From positions 1-64,000 of the forward strand of contig NZ_MKVV01000081.1 in the NCBI RefSeq assembly GCF_001899645.1: a DNA stretch of 64,000 nucleotides. Direction: 5' to 3'. Position 1 is the stretch's first letter, and every line of letters starts with the position of its first letter. Source of the DNA: Pseudonocardia sp. 73-21 (GTDB lineage: Bacteria; Actinomycetota; Actinomycetes; Mycobacteriales; Pseudonocardiaceae). Positions 56,619 to 64,000 of this stretch are shown one piece after another. The position numbers were made by a program, and so were the translations under genes. Below the pieces are notes generated by a model, which searched no databases, had not been told where the DNA came from, and was given only the letters and a program-made list of their open reading frames with translations.

Positions 56619-57563
56619 TCAGCTCTTGACCTCGGACGTCGGGATGGCGCCGGCGTCGACGTTCCACTTCTTCAGGATCGCGGCGTAGGTGCCGTCGCCG
56701 ATCAGCGCCTGCACGGCACCCTGCACGGCCTTCGCGTAGTCGCCCTGGTTCTTGGCCAGCACGATGCCGTACGGCGCGGTGTCGTACGGCGTGCCGACCA
56801 CCTCGAGCGCGCCCTCGGTGGTGGTCACCGCGTAGGCGACGACGGGCGAGTCGGCGAGCATCGCGACGATCCGCTTCGAGGCCAGCGCCAGCGTCACGTC
56901 GCTCTGGGCCTGCAGTTGCGTGACGGCGATGGCGGGCTTGCCCGCCGCCGTGCACGCGGTGTTGCGCTTGACGATGTCCTCGGCCTGCACGGTGCCGGTC
57001 TGCACGCCGACGGCCTTGCCGCACAGCGCGTCCGCGCCGGTGATGCCGTCGGGGTTGCCCTTCGCCACCGCGAGGCTGGTGCCGGCGCTGAAGTAGCTGA
57101 CCATGTCGACGGACTTGACGCGCTCGTCGTTGATCGTGAACGACGACATGCCCAGCTCGTAGCGCTTGCCGGTGATGCCCGGGATGATCCCGTCGAAGTT
57201 GCTGTTCTGGAACTCGGCCTTGAGGCCCAGCTTCTCGGCGACCGCGGTGCCGAGGTCGACGTCCATGCCGATGACCGTGGTGCCGTCGGGGGCGGTGAAC
57301 TCGTTCGGCGCGTACGAGGCGTCCGTACCGACGACGATCTTGCCGTCCGCCGAGACGGACGCGGGCACCATCGCGGCCAGCGCGTCGTCCTTCGCGGGCA
57401 CGGGGATGGCGGTGCTGCTGGCGGAGGCTCCGCCGCTGCCGCTGCCGCTGCCGCTGCCGCTGCCGCTGCCGCTGCCGCTGCCGTCACCGCCTGCGCCGCA
57501 GCCGGCGAGGACGACGGCGGCTGTGGCCACGACGGCGATACTGGAGAGCAAGCGGGGACGCAC
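56619..57563 (-). CDS. ABC transporter substrate-binding lipoprotein
   Basis: Lipobox VVLAGCG; VGTDASYAPNEFTAPDGTTVIGMDVDLGTAVAEKLG. Confidence 0.93.
   Translation of the reverse strand: MRPRLLSSIAVVATAAVVLAGCGAGGDGSGSGSGSGSGSGSGSGGASASSTAIPVPAKDDALAAMVPASVSADGKIVVGTDASYAPNEFTAPDGTTVIGMDVDLGTAVAEKLGLKAEFQNSNFDGIIPGITGKRYELGMSSFTINDERVKSVDMVSYFSAGTSLAVAKGNPDGITGADALCGKAVGVQTGTVQAEDIVKRNTACTAAGKPAIAVTQLQAQSDVTLALASKRIVAMLADSPVVAYAVTTTEGALEVVGTPYDTAPYGIVLAKNQGDYAKAVQGAVQALIGDGTYAAILKKWNVDAGAIPTSEVKS
57433..57480 (+). repeat. 6-bp microsatellite (ccgctg)x8 encoding (Ser-Gly)n
   Basis: Direct reading, within the lipoprotein linker. Confidence 0.9.
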
Positions 57564-57778
57564 GGGCGGACCTCCTGGTGGCAACGGTGAGTACGGTCGG
57601 ATGCTGCCACCAAGTCCGTTGCGTGACACCTGATCGGCGGTCACCGTTGCATGACGTCACCCTCCGTGAGTTCTCGGAAGGTTCGTGTGACAACGGTGGC
57701 GGGAGTGGGTACTCCAGGGAACTCCGGGTCGACACCCACGCGTTGAACCGGTGAACACACCCACGACGGAGGACCGCA

Positions 57779-58099
57779 ATGCCCCTGTTCAAGAAGCTGG
57801 CCACCCTCGCGACCGCGGCCGAGGCCGCCCGCAGGTACGCCAAGAAGAACCCGGACAAGGCGGCCAAGTACCTCGACCAGGCCGCCCAGTTCGTCGACAA
57901 GCAGACGAAGGGCAAGTACTCGGGGCAGATCAGCGGGGTGGCGAAGAAGGCCAAGTCCGCCGCCGGCATCCGCGAGACGCCGGGCTTCGGCAGCGCCACC
58001 GGCAACGGCTTCCACCCGGACGCCGCGTCCGAGCTCGGTGGGGCGCCGGTCTACGGTCAGCCCACGCCGCGCAAGCCCTCGCCCGGCCCGGCGCACTGA
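57779..58099 (+). CDS. small hypothetical protein, MT0933-antitoxin-like
   Basis: KKNPDKAAKYLDQAAQFVDKQTKGKYSGQISGVAKKAKSA. Confidence 0.6.
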   Translation: MPLFKKLATLATAAEAARRYAKKNPDKAAKYLDQAAQFVDKQTKGKYSGQISGVAKKAKSAAGIRETPGFGSATGNGFHPDAASELGGAPVYGQPTPRKPSPGPAH

Positions 58100-58104
58100 T
58101 CCCC

Positions 58105-58138
58105 CTCCGGCCCGCTTCCCCCGGGAGGCGGGCCGGAG
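58105..58138 (+). terminator. hairpin CTCCGGCCCGC-N12-GCGGGCCGGAG
   Basis: Perfect 11-bp arms downstream of 58099. Confidence 0.75.
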
Positions 58139-58262
58139 CTGTGTCCGGACGGGTTCCGGCGTGCCAGGATGCGGGTGAGACGCCCCCACCCGGGCGTCGC
58201 CCACGCAGTCGCCCGCCCCGGCCACGAACCGGCGCGGGAACGCCGAGCACGAGGAGGCACCA

Positions 58263-59450
58263 GTGTCCGTCCCACAGTCCTGGACACCCGTCACGTCGGC
58301 GGATACCGCCGTACCCACCCACGACCAGGTCGTCGCCGGGCTGAAGGCCACCGACGAGGGCGGTGCCGACCTCGTCCAGCTGCTCACGCCGGAGGGCGAG
58401 CGCGTCACCGATCCCCGGTTCGACCGCTACGCCGCCGACATCGACCTGGACACCCTGAAGAACCTCTACCGCGACATGGTGCTGGTGCGCCGGTTCGACC
58501 GCGAGGGCAACGCGCTGCAACGCCAGGGCCAGCTGGGCATCTGGGTGCCGCTGCTCGGCCAGGAGGCCGCCCAGGTCGGCTCCGGCCGCGCGCTCGCGCC
58601 CCAGGACATGGCGTTCCCGTCCTACCGCGAGCACGGCGTCGCGTGGACGCGCGGCGTCGACCCCACCGACCTGCTCGGCATCTTCCGCGGCACCGACCAC
58701 GGCACCTGGGACCCCATCGAGAAGCGGTTCCACCTCTACACGATCGTCATCGGCAACCAGTGCCTCAACGCCACCGGCTACGCGATGGGCCAGAAGTTCG
58801 AGGGCAAGGTCGGCGACGGATCCGACGCCGAGGCCACCATCTGCTACTTCGGCGACGGCGCCACCAGCCAGGGCGACGTCCACGAGGGCTTCGTCTGGGC
58901 CGCGGTCTACGACGCGCCGGTCGTCTTCTACTGCCAGAACAACCAGTGGGCCATCTCCGAGCCCACCGAGCGCCAGACCCGCGTTCCGCTCTACAAGCGC
59001 GCGCAGGGTTACGGCTTCCCGGGCATCCGCGTCGACGGCAACGACGTGCTCGCCTGCCTCGCCGTCACGCGCTGGGCGCTGGAGGAGTGCCGCACCGGCA
59101 ACGGGCCGGTGCTCGTCGAGGCGTTCACCTACCGGATGGACGCCCACACCACCTCCGACGACCCCACCCGCTACCGCCTCGCCGACGAGCTGGAGCTGTG
59201 GAAGCTGAAGGACCCCATCGAGCGGGTGCGCGTCAACCTCGTGCGCGAGCACGGCGTCGAGCAGGGGTTCTTCGACGGCATCCAGGCGGAGGCCGACGAG
59301 CTCGCGGCCCGGTTCCGGCAGTTCTGCGTGGACATGCCGCCGCCGGCGCCCGACCGGATGTTCTCGAAGGTCTACGCCGAGCCCTCCCCCACGCTGGAGG
59401 CCCAGCGCGAGGCGTTCCTGGCGTACCATGCCTCCTTCGAGGGGGCCTGA
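58263..59450 (+). CDS. 2-oxoacid dehydrogenase E1 component alpha
   Basis: GQLGIWVPLLGQEAAQVGSGRAL...CYFGDGATSQGDVHEGFVWAAVYDAPVVFYCQNNQWAIS. Confidence 0.95.
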   Translation: MSVPQSWTPVTSADTAVPTHDQVVAGLKATDEGGADLVQLLTPEGERVTDPRFDRYAADIDLDTLKNLYRDMVLVRRFDREGNALQRQGQLGIWVPLLGQEAAQVGSGRALAPQDMAFPSYREHGVAWTRGVDPTDLLGIFRGTDHGTWDPIEKRFHLYTIVIGNQCLNATGYAMGQKFEGKVGDGSDAEATICYFGDGATSQGDVHEGFVWAAVYDAPVVFYCQNNQWAISEPTERQTRVPLYKRAQGYGFPGIRVDGNDVLACLAVTRWALEECRTGNGPVLVEAFTYRMDAHTTSDDPTRYRLADELELWKLKDPIERVRVNLVREHGVEQGFFDGIQAEADELAARFRQFCVDMPPPAPDRMFSKVYAEPSPTLEAQREAFLAYHASFEGA

Positions 59451-59451
59451 C

Positions 59452-60426
59452 ATGGCTGTTCTGACGATGGCGAAGGCGATCAACGACGGCCTGCGCGCCG
59501 CGATGGAGCGCGACCCCAAGGTCCTGGTCATGGGCGAGGACGTCGGCAAGCTCGGCGGCGTCTTCCGCGTCACCGACGGCCTGCAGAAGGACTTCGGCGA
59601 GCAGCGCGTGCTCGACACCCCGCTCGCCGAGAGCGGCATCATCGGCACCGCGGTCGGGCTCGCGATCCGCGGGTTCCGCCCGGTGTGCGAGATCCAGTTC
59701 GACGGCTTCGTGTTCCCCGGCTACGACCAGATCGTCTCCCAGCTCGCGAAGCTGCACTTCCGGTCGCAGGGTAAGGTGCCGATGCCGGTGGTCGTGCGCA
59801 TCCCGTTCGGCGGCGGCATCGGGGCCGTCGAGCACCACAGCGAGTCGCCCGAGGCGCTGTTCGCGCACGTCGCGGGGCTGAAGGTCGTGGCGTGCTCGAA
59901 CGCCGACGACGCCTACTGGATGATCCAGCAGGCCATCGCGAGCGACGACCCGGTGATCTTCTTCGAGCCCAAGCGGCGCTACTGGGACAAGGCCGAGGTC
60001 GACGTCTCGGCCACCCCGCCCCCGCTGCACACCTCCCGGCTCGTCCGGCCCGGCTCCGCGTTGACGCTGGTGGGCTACGGCCCCGTGCTCAAGACGTGCC
60101 TGGAGGCCGCCACCGCCGCGGCCGCCGACGGCACCGAGCTCGAGGTGATCGACCTGCGCACGCTCTCCCCGCTCGACCTCGACCCGGTGTTCGACTCGGT
60201 GCGCCGCACCGGCCGCCTCGTCGTGGTGGCCGAGGCGCCGTCGGAGGTGTCGGTGGCCGCCGAGGTGGCCGCCCGCGTGCAGGAGCAGTGCTTCCACTCG
60301 CTGGAGGCGCCGGTGCTGCGGGTCACGGGCTTCGACACCCCCTACCCGCCGTCGAAGTGCGAGGAGGACTTCCTCCCCGACCTCGACCGGGTGCTGGACG
60401 CCGTCGACCGTTCGCTGGGCTGGTGA
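59452..60426 (+). CDS. 2-oxoacid dehydrogenase E1 component beta
   Basis: VLVMGEDVGKLGGVFRVTDGLQKDFGEQRVLDTPLAESGIIGTAVGLAIRGFRPVCEIQFDGF. Confidence 0.95.
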   Translation: MAVLTMAKAINDGLRAAMERDPKVLVMGEDVGKLGGVFRVTDGLQKDFGEQRVLDTPLAESGIIGTAVGLAIRGFRPVCEIQFDGFVFPGYDQIVSQLAKLHFRSQGKVPMPVVVRIPFGGGIGAVEHHSESPEALFAHVAGLKVVACSNADDAYWMIQQAIASDDPVIFFEPKRRYWDKAEVDVSATPPPLHTSRLVRPGSALTLVGYGPVLKTCLEAATAAAADGTELEVIDLRTLSPLDLDPVFDSVRRTGRLVVVAEAPSEVSVAAEVAARVQEQCFHSLEAPVLRVTGFDTPYPPSKCEEDFLPDLDRVLDAVDRSLGW

Positions 60427-60431
60427 TCGGG

Positions 60432-61952
60432 ATGCTCCGCGAGTTCGCCATGCCCGACGTCGGCGAGGGTCTCACCGAGGCCGAGGTCGTCACGTGGAAC
60501 GTCAACCCCGGTGACACGGTCACCGTCAACCAGATCATCTGCGAGATCGAGACGGCCAAGGCCGCCGTCGAGCTGCCGTGCCCGTACGCGGGCACGGTGG
60601 TGGACCTGCTGGTCAAGACGGGGGAGACCGTGGCCGTCGGCTCCCCCATCATCGCGATCGAGACGGCGGAGGCGGCGCCCGCGCCCGCCCCGGCCGCCCC
60701 GGTCGACGACGAGAAGGGCGCCAAGATCGGCGAGGCGGGCAAGGACGGCCGCATCGCCACGCTGGTCGGCTACGGTCCGCGCCCCGGCTCGGTCACGCGT
60801 CGCCCCCGCCGGGGCGCGGCGGCGCCCGCAGCCGGGGATCAGGCGTCGGGGACCGCGGACCGCGCCCCGTCCGGCTCCGCGTCCCCGGGCGGTGATCACG
60901 GGCAGATGGCGCCCGCCGCCGTCGCGCCGGATGGTGATCGTCGTTCGGGGACCGTCGACCGTGCCTCCCACGATTCCGCGTCCCCATCCGTCGATCATGA
61001 CCGGGTCGGCGCCGCCGCACCGGGCGGTGACCAGCGTTCCGGGACCGCGAGCCGTCCCCCGTCCGGTCCCGCGTCCCCGAACGGTGATCACGGGCTCGTG
61101 CCGCTGGCCAAGCCGCCCGTGCGCAAGCTCGCCCGCGATCTCGGTGTCGACCTGCGCACCGTCGTCCCGTCCGGCGCCGGCGGCGTGATCACCCGCGAGG
61201 ACGTGCACGCCCACGTGGCCGCACCCGAGCCCGTCGCCGCCCCGGTGGCGTCCGGTGGGGTCCGGCGCGAGCCGATCCGCGGCGTCCGCAAGGCCACTGC
61301 CGCGGCCGTGGTGAGCAGCGCGTTCACCGCGCCGCACGTCACCGAGTTCCTCGCCGTCGACATCACCGCCACGATGGATCTCCGGGAACGGCTGCGCGCC
61401 ACCCGCGAGTACAGCGACGTGAAGCTGACGCCGCTCGCGTTCGTCGCCAAGGCGGTGTGCCTGGCCGCCCGGCGCACGCCCGAGGTCAACGCGCACTGGG
61501 ACGAGGCGGCGGGCGAGATCGTCTACTACGACCGCGTCCAGCTCGGGATCGCCGCGGCCACCCCGCGCGGGCTGATCGTGCCGAAGGTGCGCGACGCCGA
61601 CACGCTCACCCTGCGCGAGCTCGCCGGCGCGCTCGGCGGACTCACGGCCACGGCGCGCTCGGGGAAGACTCCCCCGGCCGACCTCATGGGCGGCACGTTC
61701 ACCATCACCAACGTCGGGGTGTTCGGGGTGGACACCGGCACGCCGATCATCAACCCGGGCGAGGCGGCGATCCTGGCCGTCGGGGCGATCAAGCCGACCC
61801 CGTGGGTGGTGGACGGCGAGCTGGCCGTGCGCACCGTCTGCCAGCTCGCGCTGTCGTTCGACCACCGCCTCGTCGACGGCGAGCAGGGCTCGCGTTTCCT
61901 GGCCGACGTCGGCGCGCTGCTGACCGATCCGGGACTCGCTCTCACCTGGTGA
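60432..61952 (+). CDS. dihydrolipoamide acyltransferase E2
   Basis: Lipoyl domain IICEIETAKAAVELP; E3-binding VRKLARDLGVDLRTVVPSGAGGVITREDV; catalytic LALSFDHRLVDGEQGSRFL. Confidence 0.95.
   Translation: MLREFAMPDVGEGLTEAEVVTWNVNPGDTVTVNQIICEIETAKAAVELPCPYAGTVVDLLVKTGETVAVGSPIIAIETAEAAPAPAPAAPVDDEKGAKIGEAGKDGRIATLVGYGPRPGSVTRRPRRGAAAPAAGDQASGTADRAPSGSASPGGDHGQMAPAAVAPDGDRRSGTVDRASHDSASPSVDHDRVGAAAPGGDQRSGTASRPPSGPASPNGDHGLVPLAKPPVRKLARDLGVDLRTVVPSGAGGVITREDVHAHVAAPEPVAAPVASGGVRREPIRGVRKATAAAVVSSAFTAPHVTEFLAVDITATMDLRERLRATREYSDVKLTPLAFVAKAVCLAARRTPEVNAHWDEAAGEIVYYDRVQLGIAAATPRGLIVPKVRDADTLTLRELAGALGGLTATARSGKTPPADLMGGTFTITNVGVFGVDTGTPIINPGEAAILAVGAIKPTPWVVDGELAVRTVCQLALSFDHRLVDGEQGSRFLADVGALLTDPGLALTW
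60837..61089 (+). repeat. three in-frame copies of the 61-nt GATC-type element in the E2 linker
   Basis: 60837-60897, 60936-60996, 61029-61089; spacings 99 and 93 nt; protein repeat GDxxSGTxxRxxxxxASPxxDH. Confidence 0.88.
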
Positions 61953-62006
61953 CCGACCCGTTACCCGATTCGGGAGCACGAACGGCATCTCGTTCGTTAG
62001 ACGGGC

Positions 62007-62483
62007 ATGCCGTTCGTGCTCCTGTACCTCGTGGTCGAGATCGTCGCGCTCGTCGCCCTGGGTTCGGCGATCGGGCTCGGGTGGACGCTGCTCGTGCTCC
62101 TCGCGAGCTCGGTCGTGGGTCTGTGGCTCGCGCGCCGCGAGGGCGTGCGCGCCGCGCAGGCCCTCGCCCGGGCCGTCACGAACCGCCAGTGGGCGCACTC
62201 GGAGCTCACCGACGGGCTGCTGGTGGCCGGTGCGGGCGTGCTGTTGTTCGTCCCGGGCCTGGTCACCGACCTGGCGGGGCTCCTGCTGCTCGTCCCGCCG
62301 GTGCGGGCGGTGGTGCGCAAGCGCCTGGTGCGGGCGGCGGAGGAGCGGTCACCGGGTCTGCGCACGGCGCGGATCCGCACCGGCAGCACCATCCTGGACG
62401 GAGACGTCGTCACCACCCCGCAGCGCGGCGGTGATCACCCCGTCATCGAGGGGTCGGTCGTGTCCGGGCCCGACGCCCGCTGA
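62007..62483 (+). CDS. FxsA family protein
   Basis: MPFVLLYLVVEIVALVALGSAIGLGWTLLVLLASSVVGLWLARREG. Confidence 0.9.
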   Translation: MPFVLLYLVVEIVALVALGSAIGLGWTLLVLLASSVVGLWLARREGVRAAQALARAVTNRQWAHSELTDGLLVAGAGVLLFVPGLVTDLAGLLLLVPPVRAVVRKRLVRAAEERSPGLRTARIRTGSTILDGDVVTTPQRGGDHPVIEGSVVSGPDAR

Positions 62484-62812
62484 GGGCGCCCGGTCCACTC
62501 CGGCTCCACCCGCGACCAGTCGGCGGTCCACCGCAGCCGGTCCGTCGTCGCGAGGTACCGGTTGCCGCACGCCACCGCGATGCCCAGCAGCGCCCAGCAG
62601 AGCACCAGCACCGACACGGCGACGAGCGTGCCCGTGAGCTGGGGGTCGTGGTCGGTGGCGGGGCGGGTGAGCGTCGCGACCACCCCGACGGCCACGGCCA
62701 CCACCACGGCGAGCCCGGCCAGGAGCGACTCGGCCAGCCGCAGCACGCGGCGGGCCTGGTCGGTGGGGCGGGCCAGCGCCGACGCCGACGCGCGTCGATC
62801 CCGGAATGTCAC
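62435..62812 (-). CDS. membrane hypothetical protein
   Basis: Two TM segments; convergent 49-bp overlap with the fxsA-like gene. Confidence 0.6.
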   Translation of the reverse strand: MTFRDRRASASALARPTDQARRVLRLAESLLAGLAVVVAVAVGVVATLTRPATDHDPQLTGTLVAVSVLVLCWALLGIAVACGNRYLATTDRLRWTADWSRVEPEWTGRPQRASGPDTTDPSMTG

Positions 62813-62991
62813 GTCGGAGGACTCGCGCCTACGCCGAATACGTTACAGATTGCGACGAACAGGGTAAGAAGATCGCTCTAGGTGATCAGAATCCCACTCG
62901 TCGTACATCGGGCGGTGAACGGCACGGGCTCCGGTCGTCACGACCTCCGGTGAATCGGGGTCCCAGGCCATGCCGCGGCCAAGCACGATCG

Positions 62992-63029
62992 GGCTCTCTA
63001 CCGGAATCTACTTCTCCTTCGAGAGAGCC
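62992..63029. promoter_or_regulatory. inverted repeat GGCTCTCT-N22-AGAGAGCC upstream of the DUF1206 gene
   Basis: Perfect 8-bp arms. Confidence 0.35.
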
Positions 63030-63068
63030 GAAGAGAGCGCGATGTGCGGGCCAGGGTTAGCTCTGCGG

Positions 63069-63896
63069 GTGACCACGCCGATGCGCCTGCTCCGCCGCCT
63101 TGTGCGGGAGGGGCCGTCGGACGCGCCCGGACCGCTGGTCGACGCCCTGGGCCGGGTCGGGCTCGTGGGCTACGGGCTGGTCCACCTGCTCGTGGCCTGG
63201 CTCGCCCTGCAGATCGCCCGCGGGCACCAGGCCGCGCCGGCCGACACCGACGGCGCGGTCGGTGCGATCGGCCGGTCCCCCGGTGGGGTCGTCGTCCTCG
63301 TCATCGTCGCGATCGGCCTCGTCGCGTTCGCCCTGTGGCAGCTCACCGCCGCGGCCATCGGCTTCCGCTGGGTCTCCGGCGGGGAACGGTTCCGCAAGCG
63401 GTTCGGCGCGGTGTCGAAGTCGATCGCGGTGATCGCGATGGCCGTCATCGTGATCGACTACCTCACCGGTCAGGTCGGTGGCGTCACCGTCGATACGCTG
63501 GCCGCCGCCGTCCTCGCCGCACCGGCCGGTCGGATCCTGCTGGACCTGGCCGCGGTGATCATCCTGGTGATCGCCGGCGGGATGGTCTACACGGGCGTGC
63601 GCCGGACGTTCATGGGCGATCTCGACGTGCGGCGCCTCCCCCGTGCGACGCGGCGGGCGATCGAGGTGGTCGGGGCGGTGGGCACCCTCGCGCGGGCGCT
63701 CGCCCTGGCCGTGGTGGGACTGCTCGCCGGCACCGCCGCGTTCATGGCCGACCCGGCCCGCGCCGGCGGTCTCGACGCCGCGCTGCGGGCGCTGGGCTCC
63801 ACCGCGCTCGGCACGTCGTTGCTGGTGGTGGTGGCCGTCGGGTTCGGTGCATACGGGGTGTACTGCGTCGTGGACGCGGGTACGCGGCGGGCTTGA
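63069..63896 (+). CDS. DUF1206 domain membrane protein
   Basis: LGRVGLVGYGLVHLLVAWLALQIA...; three related TM repeats. Confidence 0.85.
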   Translation: MTTPMRLLRRLVREGPSDAPGPLVDALGRVGLVGYGLVHLLVAWLALQIARGHQAAPADTDGAVGAIGRSPGGVVVLVIVAIGLVAFALWQLTAAAIGFRWVSGGERFRKRFGAVSKSIAVIAMAVIVIDYLTGQVGGVTVDTLAAAVLAAPAGRILLDLAAVIILVIAGGMVYTGVRRTFMGDLDVRRLPRATRRAIEVVGAVGTLARALALAVVGLLAGTAAFMADPARAGGLDAALRALGSTALGTSLLVVVAVGFGAYGVYCVVDAGTRRA

Positions 63897-64000
63897 TCGG
63901 GCTCTCTACGGCTCTCTAGCGTCCGCTTGAGGCAGGCACATACTGTCCGACACGCCCACCAGCTCTTCCTAGCCGCTTCTACGGTTCCGGCAAGAAACGC

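Noticed and set aside
60837-61089. CRISPR or group II intron in the E2 gene
   Set aside because: Frame is maintained and repeats encode a plausible disordered linker; no splicing motifs.
60342-62198. 618-aa minus-strand ORF
   Set aside because: Antisense of E2; long open frame is a GC-bias artefact.
63897-64000. tRNA gene at the window end
   Set aside because: No cloverleaf or TpsiC GGTTCRA element in a consistent position could be drawn.

Overview
GC-rich actinobacterial chromosome segment, probably Pseudonocardia-like (inferred from composition, gene content and synteny; no database search was run). The left end carries the conserved rpsF-ssb-rpsR-rplI...dnaB block, which lies origin-proximal in many Actinobacteria. 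Other recognisable modules: an eight-ORF, mostly translationally coupled aromatic-catabolism-like operon with a divergent LysR regulator (11.2-18.9 kb); a CoA-transferase/enol-lactonase trio (20.4-22.7 kb); a stand-alone bacterial nitric oxide synthase; a TldD/TldE pair; a TetR/MFS divergon; GTP-dependent PEPCK followed by DUF3311 and a solute:sodium symporter; a polar amino acid ABC importer; and an E1a/E1b/E2 2-oxoacid dehydrogenase operon. I saw no rRNA, tRNA, CRISPR array or transposase gene. The strongest unexplained signals are: (1) a 61-nt GATC-bounded inverted-repeat element present once between genes (47828-47888) and three times in frame inside the E2 linker; (2) a perfect actinobacterial SOS-box sequence plus DnaA-box-like sites upstream of dnaB; (3) an 11-bp tandem repeat that scrambles a glycosyltransferase active-site region, with a compensating downstream indel; (4) a possibly undescribed ring-cleavage operon; (5) CSD-MOSC and P-loop kinase-LLM oxidoreductase fusions; (6) a 22-bp-period GCGAGTCGGCG repeat family. 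Several genes carry indels, so either pseudogenisation or residual assembly errors must be considered.
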